From JBBDYG01 sp040901765 (GTDB lineage: Bacteria; Planctomycetota; Planctomycetia; Pirellulales; Lacipirellulaceae): a DNA stretch of 43,119 nucleotides. The notes below the pieces were generated by a model. That model worked only from the letters and a program-made list of their open reading frames with translations. It was not told the DNA's origin and did no database searches. The position numbers and the translations under genes were made by a program. The first letter of the stretch is position 1, and every line of letters starts with the position of its first letter. This document shows, piece by piece, positions 17,673 to 26,124 of the stretch. The stretch covers positions 1-43,119 of the forward strand of contig JBBDYG010000034.1 in assembly GCA_040901765.1 (NCBI GenBank), written 5' to 3'.

Positions 17673-17677
17673 GGAGG
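17673..17677 (+). promoter_or_regulatory. Shine-Dalgarno site of the Cys-rich lipoprotein gene
   Basis: GGAGG lies 8 nt before ATG 17686. It decides the start against an earlier in-frame ATG (17629), and it is one of the few strong ribosome-binding sites in the window. Confidence 0.8.
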
Positions 17678-17685
17678 CTCCGGCA

Positions 17686-18120
17686 ATGTCGAAAGGGTTC
17701 AGTCTGATGCTCCTGGGGGTGGCTGCATCGTTGTTAGCGCTTTCCGGTTGTGGCGAGGACGCGCCGGCCGGTATTCCCCATACGCACAACCCCAACGCCG
17801 AACTAACGCTATGCGGCCTGTGCGGCGAAATTAAGGAGACCGAGGCTTGCTGCAAAGAAGGTACCGCGCTGTGCGATGTTTGCGGCTTGCATAAAGATTC
17901 AGTGCTGTGCTGCAGTTCGGCGATCGATGGTCGCCGCGACCGCGTCCTCTGCCGCAAGTGCGGCGAAGTCGCATTCACCAAGAAGTGCTGTAAGGAAGGG
18001 GTAGCGGCGTGCCCCAAGTGTGGAATGCATAAGGCATCCCCCGGCTGTTGCAAGATTGACCCCGTTCCGAAGGATGCAGCGGGCGGCGAATTCGAACATG
18101 CCCACGCCGCCGGCCATTGA
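17686..18120 (+). CDS. Cys-rich lipoprotein with four CxxCG-CC metal-binding-like repeats
   Basis: The 144-residue product has a lipoprotein signal peptide (hydrophobic LMLLGVAASLLA and lipobox LSGC, acylated Cys22). The mature part contains four repeats of the form C-x2-C-G-x(6-8)-CC: CGLCGEIKETEACC, CDVCGLHKDSVLCC, CRKCGEVAFTKKCC and CPKCGMHKASPGCC. The repeats alternate between a GEI/GEV type and a GLH/GMH type. The tail is His-rich (EHAHAAGH). Paired CxxC and CC groups suggest binding of zinc, copper or another soft metal outside the cytoplasmic membrane; this is inference. The downstream gene, 84 bp away on the same strand, encodes a DUF1559 pilin-like protein. I recognise no named family. 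Confidence 0.8.
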   Translation: MSKGFSLMLLGVAASLLALSGCGEDAPAGIPHTHNPNAELTLCGLCGEIKETEACCKEGTALCDVCGLHKDSVLCCSSAIDGRRDRVLCRKCGEVAFTKKCCKEGVAACPKCGMHKASPGCCKIDPVPKDAAGGEFEHAHAAGH

Positions 18121-18204
18121 AGCTACTCTTACAACGATGAAATTGATGTGACCGATTGAAATCGCCCGAAGACTCGTTCGAGCCATCTAAGCGAGGGCCA
18201 AGCC

Positions 18205-19401
18205 ATGCGAGAAGGTATACGTTTCCAGCGCCGTGCGCGGCATTCCGCGTTTACTCTTGTTGAGCTGCTCGTGGTAATCGCCATCATTGGCATTCTCGTC
18301 GCGCTGCTGCTGCCGGCGATTCAAGCCGCGCGAGAAGCGGCCCGGCGCTCGCAATGCATGAACAATTTGAAACAGATCGGCATCGCGCTGCAAAACTTTC
18401 ACGGTGCTCAGAAGACCTTTCCGATGGGTGCCGCGCTGCAAGAAGGCGCGATGTGGTCGGGCTTCATTCTGCCTTATATGGACGAAGGCGCTCTGTCGGA
18501 TATTGTGAAAATCGACTTCGACAAAAGCCACCCCTACGCCTATACCCAACCTTCATATGGGAACATCGCCGACCCGTTGTATATCAACGTCGCCGCCTGC
18601 GAGTCGGTGATCCCGGTTTACCGCTGCCCCTCGGTTCCGCTGCCGGAGCGCGTGACCGATCGCAGTCACAAACCCACGCATTATGTACAGGGTCGCGTAC
18701 CGGGTTCCTACATCGCCTGCGCGTCGGGCAAGGCCGCGAGTCAAGAAATCCACGCGTTGTTCCATCTTGAATTCCACCGCTACTTAGAGCAACTGGACGG
18801 CGTAATGTCCGGCGTTAAGGTCAAAGACCCAAACACTCCATTCGGCCATGCGTTAATTAGCATCGCCAAGATTACTGATGGCACGACAAAGACGATTGCT
18901 GTGGGAGAGGCCGTCAGCGACGTCGAACGACTAACTCGAATTAAAGAAAACGGATATCCGAAGATAGAACCTCCGCGTGGAGACCGCAAGGATCATTGGT
19001 ACATCGGCAGCGACAGCATCGACGGCGTCAGCTCGCAGGGTCGCACAGAAGCTGGCGGTGCTTTTCCTGGTGATGTTTCCGAGGCGATGGGCTCGACTGG
19101 AGTTCCGCCCAACCTTCACAAGGACTTGGAGATCGTCGGTATCTGCGACACGATTAGTCCAAGCGGTGGCGCCTCCTCGGCGGGCGACGGCGAAGTGACC
19201 GGCGGCGGTACGCACGTGGTTGGGCGGGCTGACTGCGACGCGCTGCAGCTTTCATTTTCCAGCGAACACTCCGGCGTCGTTCAAGTCGTCATGTGCGACG
19301 GTTCCGTGCAAGGAATTCAGGAGGATATCGACTTAAACATCTGGTCGCAAATGGGTACGCGTGCGGAGAAATTCGATTCCGACGTGGATCAGGTGCAATG
19401 A
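18205..19401 (+). CDS. DUF1559 protein with prepilin-type N-terminus
   Basis: This is a member of the large planctomycete DUF1559 family, type II secretion/type IV pilin-like surface or periplasmic proteins. The N-terminus RRARHSAFTLVELLVVIAII is a class III prepilin signal cut before Phe by a prepilin peptidase, and is followed by the pilin helix. The family phrase AAREAARRSQCMNNLKQIGI comes next, and the C-terminus has the usual SEHSGVVQVVMCDGSV box (H-x-G to DGS). At 398 residues it is of ordinary length. Planctomycete genomes carry many copies, with roles still unclear. The gene follows the Cys-rich lipoprotein gene, with which it may be cotranscribed. Confidence 0.95.
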   Translation: MREGIRFQRRARHSAFTLVELLVVIAIIGILVALLLPAIQAAREAARRSQCMNNLKQIGIALQNFHGAQKTFPMGAALQEGAMWSGFILPYMDEGALSDIVKIDFDKSHPYAYTQPSYGNIADPLYINVAACESVIPVYRCPSVPLPERVTDRSHKPTHYVQGRVPGSYIACASGKAASQEIHALFHLEFHRYLEQLDGVMSGVKVKDPNTPFGHALISIAKITDGTTKTIAVGEAVSDVERLTRIKENGYPKIEPPRGDRKDHWYIGSDSIDGVSSQGRTEAGGAFPGDVSEAMGSTGVPPNLHKDLEIVGICDTISPSGGASSAGDGEVTGGGTHVVGRADCDALQLSFSSEHSGVVQVVMCDGSVQGIQEDIDLNIWSQMGTRAEKFDSDVDQVQ

Positions 19402-19627
19402 ACGGCAGGGCATTATACGACCAGAACTTGGCATGATTTCTTACCGCTGAGGGTCGCGGTCTGGCAGGCATCGATCACATGCCTTCCGGAGTCGGTAGCG
19501 CTCGACGCGCTGCATCAGCTTGCCGTCATCTTACTACCGCCCGCTTTTTCCCAACGGGCTTGCCGAAATTGCCTGTTCGCCGTAACCTGCAAGGATTGCA
19601 GGAAGTTGCCTCCCCGAGCAAGGCGCG

Positions 19628-20644
19628 ATGAGCGAACCCCTCGAAACGATCCGCCAGTCGCCCGTGCGACGGTTAATGGGGGTTCGCATTCTCGGCACGG
19701 GCAGCTATCTCCCCGAGCGCGTCGTTACGAACGAAGATCTTGCCGCGCTCGGCTTCGACGCCCAGTGGATTCTCCAGCGGAGTGGCATTCGCGAACGGCG
19801 CCACGCGCCGCTCGACATGGCCACCAGCGACATGGCCGTTCGTGCCGCCGAGAAGTGTATCGCCTCAGTGGGCGTCGCGCGCGACGAAATCGACCTATTA
19901 ATTCTCGCCACCCTTTCGCCCGACCACCTCATGCCGCAGACCGCCGCGGCGGTTCAACATCAGCTTGGCCTCAATTGCCCGGCCGTCGATGTATCCGCGG
20001 CGTGTGCCGGCTTCATGTACGCGTTGGTCATGGGCATGCAGTTCGTGGCCACCGGTTGCAGCCGCCGCGCGTTGATTATTGGCGCTGACACCAATTCGCG
20101 GGTGGTCGATCCGGCCGACCGCACGACCTATCCCCTGTTCGGCGACGGTGCGGGTGCGGTGGTCCTCGCGCCGGGCAGCCCCGAGCAAGGTCTGATGGCC
20201 TACACGCTTGGCGCGAACGGTGCGGGGATCGACTTGCTCTATCGCCCCGGCGGTGTAAAGCCGTCGCCCGGTGTGGAGCAATCCAAACGCTGCATGGGCT
20301 ACATGCAAATGGAGGGCCGGCCGGTGTTCAAGTGGGCGGTGCGGTTGCTCGAAGAGTCGCCGCCGCAAGTATTGCAAGCCGCGGGAAGTCAGCTTGCCGA
20401 CGTAAAGCTCTGGATTCTGCATCAAGCCAACGTCCGCATTCTCGATGCAGCGGTCGAGAGCTTGGGCATTGATCGCGACCGGGTCGTCATGCACTTAGAT
20501 CGCTACGGCAACACCTCCGCCGGCAGCATCCCAATCGCGCTCGATGAATCGCTGCGCGCCGGCCGCATCCGCGCGGGCGACCAAATCCTGCTCTGCGGTT
20601 TCGGCGGCGGCCTCTCCTGGGGCACCGCACTCATGCGCTGGTAG
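19628..20644 (+). CDS. fabH: 3-oxoacyl-ACP synthase III (FabH-like)
   Basis: FabH condenses acetyl-CoA (or a branched primer) with malonyl-ACP to start fatty-acid synthesis. The 338-residue protein has the thiolase fold and the full catalytic triad: Cys126 in DVSAACAGFMYAL, His265 in LHQANVRI and Asn295 in YGNTSAGSIP. The N-terminus GVRILGTGSYLPERVVTNED is typical; an ATG at 19676 would remove a 16-residue leader and is an alternative start. No other fab gene adjoins, so a role in a specialised lipid pathway cannot be excluded. Confidence 0.92.
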   Translation: MSEPLETIRQSPVRRLMGVRILGTGSYLPERVVTNEDLAALGFDAQWILQRSGIRERRHAPLDMATSDMAVRAAEKCIASVGVARDEIDLLILATLSPDHLMPQTAAAVQHQLGLNCPAVDVSAACAGFMYALVMGMQFVATGCSRRALIIGADTNSRVVDPADRTTYPLFGDGAGAVVLAPGSPEQGLMAYTLGANGAGIDLLYRPGGVKPSPGVEQSKRCMGYMQMEGRPVFKWAVRLLEESPPQVLQAAGSQLADVKLWILHQANVRILDAAVESLGIDRDRVVMHLDRYGNTSAGSIPIALDESLRAGRIRAGDQILLCGFGGGLSWGTALMRW

Positions 20645-20647
20645 CTC

Positions 20648-20721
20648 AATAGCCGGCGAGCCACGCTCGCCGCCGGGGGGNNNNNNNNNNCCCCGCCGGA
20701 CTGCGTGGCAGTCCGGCTATT
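20648..20721. repeat. Inverted pair of REP-like elements around an assembly gap
   Basis: Left: AATAGC followed by stem CGGCGAGC/GCTCGCCG with loop CAC. Right: stem CGGACTGC/GCAGTCCG with loop GTG, followed by GCTATT. The outer heads are mutual reverse complements and the middle is a G-run, the gap and a C-run. The design equals the GTAG pairs, but the two stems differ from each other. Confidence 0.8.
20681..20690. other. Assembly gap (10 N)
   Basis: Ten undetermined bases between a G-run and a C-run. The true length is unknown. The strong hairpin around it probably stopped sequencing or assembly. Confidence 0.95.
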
Positions 20722-20738
20722 CTTACATTTCTACCCTC

Positions 20739-20772
20739 ACTTCTGCCTTCGCACATCACACATCTCACATTC
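20739..20772 (+). repeat. Heptamer array, ACATCTC family, before pepF
   Basis: ACTTCTG, CCTTCGC, ACATCAC, ACATCTC and ACATTC, in the same order as at 10394 and 36754. Only the C/T-rich arm is present. It ends 5 nt before the pepF ATG. Confidence 0.9.
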
Positions 20773-20777
20773 TCCCC

Positions 20778-22580
20778 ATGTCTCGGACCAAGAAACTCCC
20801 CAAACGCGCCGACGTTAAACCCGCCGACACCTGGGATCTATCGACCCTATTCGCCGCCGATGCCGAGTGGGAGGCCGCGTTCCAAAAGTGGGAGAAGCAA
20901 ATTCCGAAGCTTGAAAAGTTCAAGGGCACGCTCGGCGAGGGGCCGGAAACGCTTGCCAAGTGCATCAAGTTCCACAGCCAGTTCGACCGCCAGGCGGAGC
21001 GACTGGGGAACTACGCCCAACTCAAGACCACCGAAGACACCGCCGACAGCGAATATCAACGGATGTTGGGCCGCTTTCAGAATGCTGCCAGCCGCGCGGG
21101 ACAGGCCGCGAGTTTCTTTCGGCCCGAAATCCTGGCGCTCACCGCGTCGAAGCTCAAGACGTATCTCGCGGCCAAGCCCCTCGCGCCGTACAAGCTCATG
21201 CTCCAGCGGATCGTTCGTTACAAGCCCCACACGCTCGGCGAGCGTGAAGAAAAACTGCTCGCGATGCAGAGCGAGATGGCCTCGGCTACGAATCATATCT
21301 TCCGGCAGCTTACCGATGCCGACCTCAAGTTCGGCATGATTAAGAACGAAAGGGGCGACCAAGTCGAGCTATCCAACGCCACATTCTCGCTGTTCCTCCA
21401 TTCGCCCGAGCGCCGCGTTCGCAAGGAAGCATTTCACCAATACTATCAGCAGTTCGCGGGCCACGAGAATTCGCTCGCCGCCACGCTCAACGGCTCCGTT
21501 CAGCGCGACGTTTATTACGCCAAGGCCCGCGGCTACGACAGCGCGCTCGAATCGGCGCTGTTTGCCGACAACGTGCCGGCGAGCGTCTACAACAACCTGA
21601 TCGCCGCGGTGCATGAGAAGTTGCCAGTCGTATACCGCTATCTCGACATCCGCCGCCGCAAGATGAAGCTCAAGCAGATTCATCAATACGACACCTATGT
21701 GCCGATTCTTAGCGAGCTGGACGTGCGACATAGCTGGGACCAGGCGGTGAAGACGACGATCGCCGCCCTCGAACCGCTCGGCAGCGAGTACTGCGGCGTG
21801 CTCGAAGCAGGCCTTTCGGGCCGCTGGTGCGACCGCTATCCCAACCAAGGCAAGCGGAGCGGCGCGTTCAGCAGTGGCGCGTTCGATGGTGACCCCTACA
21901 TCCTCATGAACTACCAGCCCGACGTGCTCGACCACGTCTTCACGCTCGCCCACGAAGCGGGCCACTCGATGCACAGCTATTCCTCGGCCCGCAACCAGCC
22001 CTATGAGTATTATGATTACGTGATCTTCGTCGCCGAAGTAGCGAGCACCTTCAACGAGCAACTCTTGAGCCGGCACATGATGGCCGGCGCGAAGACGGAC
22101 CAGCAGCGGGCGTACCTCATCAACCGTGACATCGACAACATCCGCGGCACGATCATTCGCCAAACGATGTTCGCCGAGTTCGAACGCAACGCCCACGCGC
22201 TAGCTGAATCGGGCGAACCGCTTACGGTCGATGCGTTCAAGAAAGTTTACCGCGACCTCTTAGACCGCTACTTCGGCCTCGACTTCACGATCGACAAGGA
22301 GCTAGAACTCGAATGCTTCCGCATCCCCCATTTCTACCGGGCGTTCTACGTCTACAAATACGCCACGGGCCTCTCCGCCGCCATCGCGCTGGCCGACCGC
22401 GTGCTCGCCGGCGGCAAACCGGAACTTAATGCCTACCTCTCGTTCCTCAAAGGCGGCGGCTCGAAGTGGCCCCTCGACCTGCTGCGCGACGCGGGCGTCG
22501 ATATGGAAAGCACCGTGCCCGTGCAGGCGGCGCTGGCGCATTTTGAGCGGTTGGTGGGGGAGCTGGATGAGCTGCTGTAA
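20778..22580 (+). CDS. pepF: M3 family oligoendopeptidase F
   Basis: A cytoplasmic zinc metallopeptidase that cuts short peptides. The 600-residue protein carries the M3 signature FTLAHEAGHSMHSY (His392, Glu393, His396), with the third zinc ligand expected in FVAEVASTFNE. The N-terminus TWDLSTLFAADAEWEAAF is typical of the PepF/M3B clade. A longer frame crosses the assembly gap, so ATG 20778 (MSRTKKLPKRAD) is chosen; it lies 5 nt after a heptamer array and lacks a Shine-Dalgarno site. The last 22 codons have a second, diverged copy at 23361-23438, behind the MNT-HEPN genes. Confidence 0.95.
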   Translation: MSRTKKLPKRADVKPADTWDLSTLFAADAEWEAAFQKWEKQIPKLEKFKGTLGEGPETLAKCIKFHSQFDRQAERLGNYAQLKTTEDTADSEYQRMLGRFQNAASRAGQAASFFRPEILALTASKLKTYLAAKPLAPYKLMLQRIVRYKPHTLGEREEKLLAMQSEMASATNHIFRQLTDADLKFGMIKNERGDQVELSNATFSLFLHSPERRVRKEAFHQYYQQFAGHENSLAATLNGSVQRDVYYAKARGYDSALESALFADNVPASVYNNLIAAVHEKLPVVYRYLDIRRRKMKLKQIHQYDTYVPILSELDVRHSWDQAVKTTIAALEPLGSEYCGVLEAGLSGRWCDRYPNQGKRSGAFSSGAFDGDPYILMNYQPDVLDHVFTLAHEAGHSMHSYSSARNQPYEYYDYVIFVAEVASTFNEQLLSRHMMAGAKTDQQRAYLINRDIDNIRGTIIRQTMFAEFERNAHALAESGEPLTVDAFKKVYRDLLDRYFGLDFTIDKELELECFRIPHFYRAFYVYKYATGLSAAIALADRVLAGGKPELNAYLSFLKGGGSKWPLDLLRDAGVDMESTVPVQAALAHFERLVGELDELL

Positions 22581-22671
22581 GTATCCCACTTGTCCCAATT
22601 AACAGTGTTCGGGCTGGAGTTATTAGACCGACGGGTGATAATGGTGTGATAATGTAGGACGAGGTATTCCT

Positions 22672-23001
22672 ATGGTCTCCATGATTGACATTGAAAACCT
22701 GGCCCAGCGAATCGTGCGGGAATTCGACCCGGACAAGATTATCCTCTTCGGATCCTACGCCCGCGGCACGGCCGGGCCTGATTCGGATGTCGATCTGCTG
22801 GTTGTACTGCCGCATTCGGGCAAGAGTTGGCGCAAGGCGGCAGAGATTCGGAGCCGAGTTCGCAGCCGCTTTCCAATGGACCTGATGGTCCGCGCTCCGG
22901 AAGAACTGCGTTGGCGGGTCGAAGCTGGCGATCCATTTTTGCGAGAGGTCACCGAACGAGGGATGTTGCTTCATGCAAGAGATCACATGCGAGTGGACTG
23001 A
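22672..23001 (+). CDS. MNT-type nucleotidyltransferase antitoxin
   Basis: The 109-residue protein is a minimal nucleotidyltransferase: IILFGSYARGTAGPDSDVDL carries the GS-x-A-R-G and D-x-D signature that binds the nucleotide and metal. In MNT-HEPN toxin-antitoxin pairs, enzymes of this kind AMPylate and so silence the HEPN toxin (established for some family members). The frame overlaps the HEPN gene by 29 nt. GAGG lies 7 nt before the chosen ATG, so translation should be efficient, unlike at most genes around it. Confidence 0.9.
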   Translation: MVSMIDIENLAQRIVREFDPDKIILFGSYARGTAGPDSDVDLLVVLPHSGKSWRKAAEIRSRVRSRFPMDLMVRAPEELRWRVEAGDPFLREVTERGMLLHARDHMRVD

Positions 23002-23356
23002 TAAAGCCGAAGGCGATTTCGTCACGGCAGTGCGCGAGGCGCAAGCCCAGCCTGCCAATTTCGATGCAGCCGCCTTTCACGCCCAGCAGGCTGCCGAAAA
23101 ATACCTCAAGGCGCGTTTAGTGGAGGAAGACATCGATTTCCCGAAAACGCACGATCTGGTGATCATCCTTAAGCTCGTGCTTCCACTAGAACCGACATGG
23201 GGCCATCTGCAAAAAGATCTCGACGCATTGACCGCCCTGGGAATTGAAGTTCGCTATCCCGGAACTTGCGCCGACCGCGAGGATGCCGAGGAAGCAATCC
23301 GCACGGCTCGCCGCGTGCGCGACCTAGTTCGGCCCGCGCTGGGACTTACTCCATAA
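22973..23356 (+). CDS. HEPN-domain protein, partner of the MNT protein
   Basis: The 127-residue helical protein has the HEPN core FHAQQAAEKYLKARLVEE followed by FPKTHDLVIILKL and VRYPG, as in PF05168 proteins encoded next to MNT genes. Such proteins can be RNases. The classical R-x4-6-H active motif is not visible here: the Arg and His in the core stand about twelve positions apart. Toxin activity is therefore uncertain, and the pair may have another role. The start lies inside the MNT gene (29-nt overlap), which points to coupled translation. Confidence 0.88.
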   Translation: MQEITCEWTDKAEGDFVTAVREAQAQPANFDAAAFHAQQAAEKYLKARLVEEDIDFPKTHDLVIILKLVLPLEPTWGHLQKDLDALTALGIEVRYPGTCADREDAEEAIRTARRVRDLVRPALGLTP

Positions 23357-23360
23357 TTAC

Positions 23361-23438
23361 CGCTGGGTCGACAAGCCAGTGCAAACGGTGCTCGCGCATT
23401 TTGAGCGATTGGTGGGGGAGTTAGGTGAGTGGCTGTAG
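23361..23438 (+). pseudogene. Relic of a second pepF 3' end
   Basis: Twenty-six codons end VQTVLAHFERLVGELGEWL-stop, matching VQAALAHFERLVGELDELL-stop of pepF (22521-22580), with a VD shared a little further upstream. DNA identity is high over about 45 bp (GCGCATTTTGAGCG onward) and lower outside. There is no start codon or upstream pepF homology, only the end of the HEPN gene. It marks either an old pepF paralogue that was lost or a duplication that came with arrival of the MNT-HEPN pair. Confidence 0.85.
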
Positions 23439-23478
23439 GCGGTTCAATCAGTGAACAAACGAGTCAGCCTTCATTGCG

Positions 23479-23928
23479 TCAGTCATCATAGGCGAACCCG
23501 CGAGGCGTCGTGCCATCAAGGGTGATGTGCCACGCCCGAGACTCATCGCCTGGGTAGTCAAGATAAATCATACATGTACTGGGTTGGTCCGGCCACAAGA
23601 CGTTGATCGATTGCAGAGTGAAACGAATAGGATTTGGAGGATCTGGTTCAAACTTCCATCCGAGCAATTCGTTGCGAATGTATTCAATGAGTCGTGGTTT
23701 CTCGGAGCACCAGTTGGCCACCCACGTCCGTGCCGTGCGAACCATCTCGTCGGACGGAGTTTCTCCATCGGAGCCAATCACCAGTTCCGCTTCGGTGTCG
23801 CCGACGTCAATTCGCTTCTTCCAGCCGAGCTCGTTGTCAAAGGTGAATTCTCCGAGCACCTGATCGACAAAAGGCACGATCGGCTGGCGTGGTGCGTTTC
23901 TGAATAATGCCTTGAACTTCTGAAACAT
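23479..23928 (-). CDS. Hypothetical protein, cytoplasmic
   Basis: From ATG 23928 the protein has 149 residues; an ATG 13 codons earlier is also in frame. It contains VLGEFTFDNELGWKKRIDVG, then a helix MVRTARTWVANW and a C-terminal block INVLWPDQPSTCMIYLDYPG ending WHITLDGTTPRGFAYDD. This order (one-strand opening with a GW-K segment, a middle helix, a final FxYDD) brings to mind the small DUF2262/DUF6985-type proteins, but I cannot assign it. There is no signal peptide. It sits between the MNT-HEPN region and dinG with its own spacing. Confidence 0.65.
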   Translation of the reverse strand: MFQKFKALFRNAPRQPIVPFVDQVLGEFTFDNELGWKKRIDVGDTEAELVIGSDGETPSDEMVRTARTWVANWCSEKPRLIEYIRNELLGWKFEPDPPNPIRFTLQSINVLWPDQPSTCMIYLDYPGDESRAWHITLDGTTPRGFAYDD

Positions 23929-24079
23929 CTTGCAAACGGTTGCTTTCGATCTGCGGCCGAACACCACAGCGCAGTTGCCCGACTACAAAAGAACTGCAGA
24001 TTGGAGCCAGTATACCCTTTCCAAACCAAAGACGCCAAAGTGCCCGTAGGCGGGCATACGTGTGCGCGACGCACTTCGC

Positions 24080-26080
24080 CTATACCCCCTCCACCACCCT
24101 TCGACAATCCGGCAACGACTCCAAAAACATCCGCCCATACGGCTTGCTCGTAATTCGCGGGTCGAGGCAGACCACGGTGCCCGTGTCGCTGCGGGTGCGG
24201 ATCAGGCGGCCGAAGCCTTGCTTGAATTTCAGCACCGCTTCGGGAAGCTGGTAGTCGCGGAACGGGTTGCCGCCCGCGGCGCGGATCGCTTCGAGCCGGG
24301 CTTCGAGCAGCGGTTTGTCGGGGACGCTGAACGGCAGCTTCGTGATGATCACCATCTGCAGAGCGTCGCCCGGCACGTCCACGCCCTGCCAAAAACTGTC
24401 GGTGCCCAACAGCACGCTCCGCGGGTTTGCTTTGAAGTCATCCACCATCTTGGTCCGTTGCACCCCTTCCGCCTGGCTCAGCAGTTGCAGATTGTGCTTC
24501 CTGCAAAACCGTTGCAGTCCCGCCTCCGCGCGGCGGAGCGATTCGTAGCTGGTGAACAGCACAAACGCCCGGCCATCGGTGCGGGCCACGTACCGCTCGA
24601 TCATCGCCAGCGACTTGCGGTCAAAATCCTCGCGCTGCGCGGTGGGGTCGGGCATCCCGCGAAGCGTGATGAGCTGCGCTTGCTCGCGGTAGTTGAACGG
24701 GCTGCCAAGGTGCGCCGAGTCCGTTTGCGTGAGGCCGATCCGCGATTGAAAAAACGTAAACGACGGCGGCCGGCCCGTGGCCAGCGTGGCGCTCGTCAGC
24801 ACCACCGTCGAAACCTGGTCGAACAGTTCCTTCCGCAGCGTGGGGCCGACGTCGATCGGCGCGGCGGCCAGCTTGATCCGCGGCCTGCCGCGGCGGTTGT
24901 GGCTGGTCTCGATCCAGTAGACGCTCTCCGCTTCGCGCTGCATCCGCCACGATTCGACCTCTCCGGCCAGCGCCAGCATCCGGTCGTGCGCGGCGATGTA
25001 GTCTTGCCGCTCGACGTCGCTATCGAGTCGGCTACCGGCCGCGTTCACTTTGCGGGCGAGAATCTGCAGTTCTTCACCAAGTTCCGGCCCCACGATTTCC
25101 GGCTCGATAACGCGGCCATTGTTCGGTCCCCGGCTCACGCCCCACTCCCAGATGCCGGAGAAAAAGTCATCGGCCACCGCCCGGCAACGCTCCACTTGCC
25201 GTTGCGATTCCGTGAATCCATGCTGCACGAGCAGCCCCTTCTGCGTGCGGTCGTTGTAGAGTTTGTTGAGCAAATACTCGATCTGCCCGCTGGTGATGCC
25301 CAGCCCCAGGTGCTCGCCCGCCACGGCTTCGACCGTATGGGCCTCATCGAGAATCACAATGTCGTAATCGGGCAGCAGGCTCACGCCGTTGCGGCGCAGC
25401 GCGAGATCGCTGAACAAGAGCGCGTGGTTCACAACGAGGAGCTGCGCGTGTTGCATCCGCCGTCGGGCCTGGTAGTAAAAGCATTTCCCATAAGTGGGGC
25501 ACTTCCGCCCCAGGCAGTTGCCGCTGTCGCTGGAGACTTCGTCCCACACGGACCCCAGCGGCTTGGCCGGCAGCGTGGCGAGCGTGCCATCGTGCGTGGC
25601 GTCGCTCCACTTCTTCACGCGGCGCAGGTCGGACAGCTCTTCGTCGGTGTTGAACAGGCTCACGCTGCGCGACAGCGCCGCCTGCATCCGCCGCAGGCTC
25701 AAATAGTTGCGACGCCCTTTCACCAGCACCGCCGAGAACTCGCGCGGAATAACGGCGTTGAGCAGCGGAATATCTTTCTGCATGAGTTGCTCTTGCAGGC
25801 TGATCGTGTGGGTCGAGATGACAATCCGCCGCGGGATTTCCTTGCCGTCTTTGTCCTTCTTCACACTATCAGGATCGGTCGCGGCGAGAATCGCCGGCGC
25901 AAGATAGGCAAAGCTTTTGCCAACGCCGGTACCCGCTTCCGCGACCAGGTGGTGCTTGCCGGCAATCGCCTTGGCGACGGCCTCGGCCATCGCCAATTGT
26001 TGCGGCCGCTGTTCGTAGTTATTGAGCCGCCGCGCGATGGCGCCGCCGGGGCCAAGGATGTCAGCGACGGAAAGGTCCAT
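24080..26080 (-). CDS. dinG: DinG/XPD-type ATP-dependent DNA helicase
   Basis: A superfamily 2 helicase of the XPD-like group, expected to unwind DNA or D-/R-loop structures 5' to 3' during repair. The 666-residue protein shows Walker A AEAGTGVGKS (Lys55), motif Ia ISTHTISLQEQL, the Fe-S cluster segment CLGRKCPTYGKCFYYQAR with further upstream or downstream Cys expected, motif II VILDEAHTVE, motif III VVLTSATL and motif VI QGFGRLIRTRSDTG. Length and motif order fit DinG of the short class without the exonuclease domain. It stands alone on the minus strand. Confidence 0.93.
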   Translation of the reverse strand: MDLSVADILGPGGAIARRLNNYEQRPQQLAMAEAVAKAIAGKHHLVAEAGTGVGKSFAYLAPAILAATDPDSVKKDKDGKEIPRRIVISTHTISLQEQLMQKDIPLLNAVIPREFSAVLVKGRRNYLSLRRMQAALSRSVSLFNTDEELSDLRRVKKWSDATHDGTLATLPAKPLGSVWDEVSSDSGNCLGRKCPTYGKCFYYQARRRMQHAQLLVVNHALLFSDLALRRNGVSLLPDYDIVILDEAHTVEAVAGEHLGLGITSGQIEYLLNKLYNDRTQKGLLVQHGFTESQRQVERCRAVADDFFSGIWEWGVSRGPNNGRVIEPEIVGPELGEELQILARKVNAAGSRLDSDVERQDYIAAHDRMLALAGEVESWRMQREAESVYWIETSHNRRGRPRIKLAAAPIDVGPTLRKELFDQVSTVVLTSATLATGRPPSFTFFQSRIGLTQTDSAHLGSPFNYREQAQLITLRGMPDPTAQREDFDRKSLAMIERYVARTDGRAFVLFTSYESLRRAEAGLQRFCRKHNLQLLSQAEGVQRTKMVDDFKANPRSVLLGTDSFWQGVDVPGDALQMVIITKLPFSVPDKPLLEARLEAIRAAGGNPFRDYQLPEAVLKFKQGFGRLIRTRSDTGTVVCLDPRITSKPYGRMFLESLPDCRRVVEGV

Positions 26081-26124
26081 TCCGTGAGCGTATCAGAGAA
26101 GCCCGAGGCGGAGTAGATGGTGAG

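Noticed and set aside
20544..20777. N-terminal extension of pepF across the assembly gap
   Set aside because: It reads through undetermined bases, REP elements and a heptamer array; the ATG at 20778 gives the normal M3B start.
24062..26116. 684-codon plus-strand frame over dinG
   Set aside because: dinG on the minus strand has all helicase motifs in order; the opposite frame has none.
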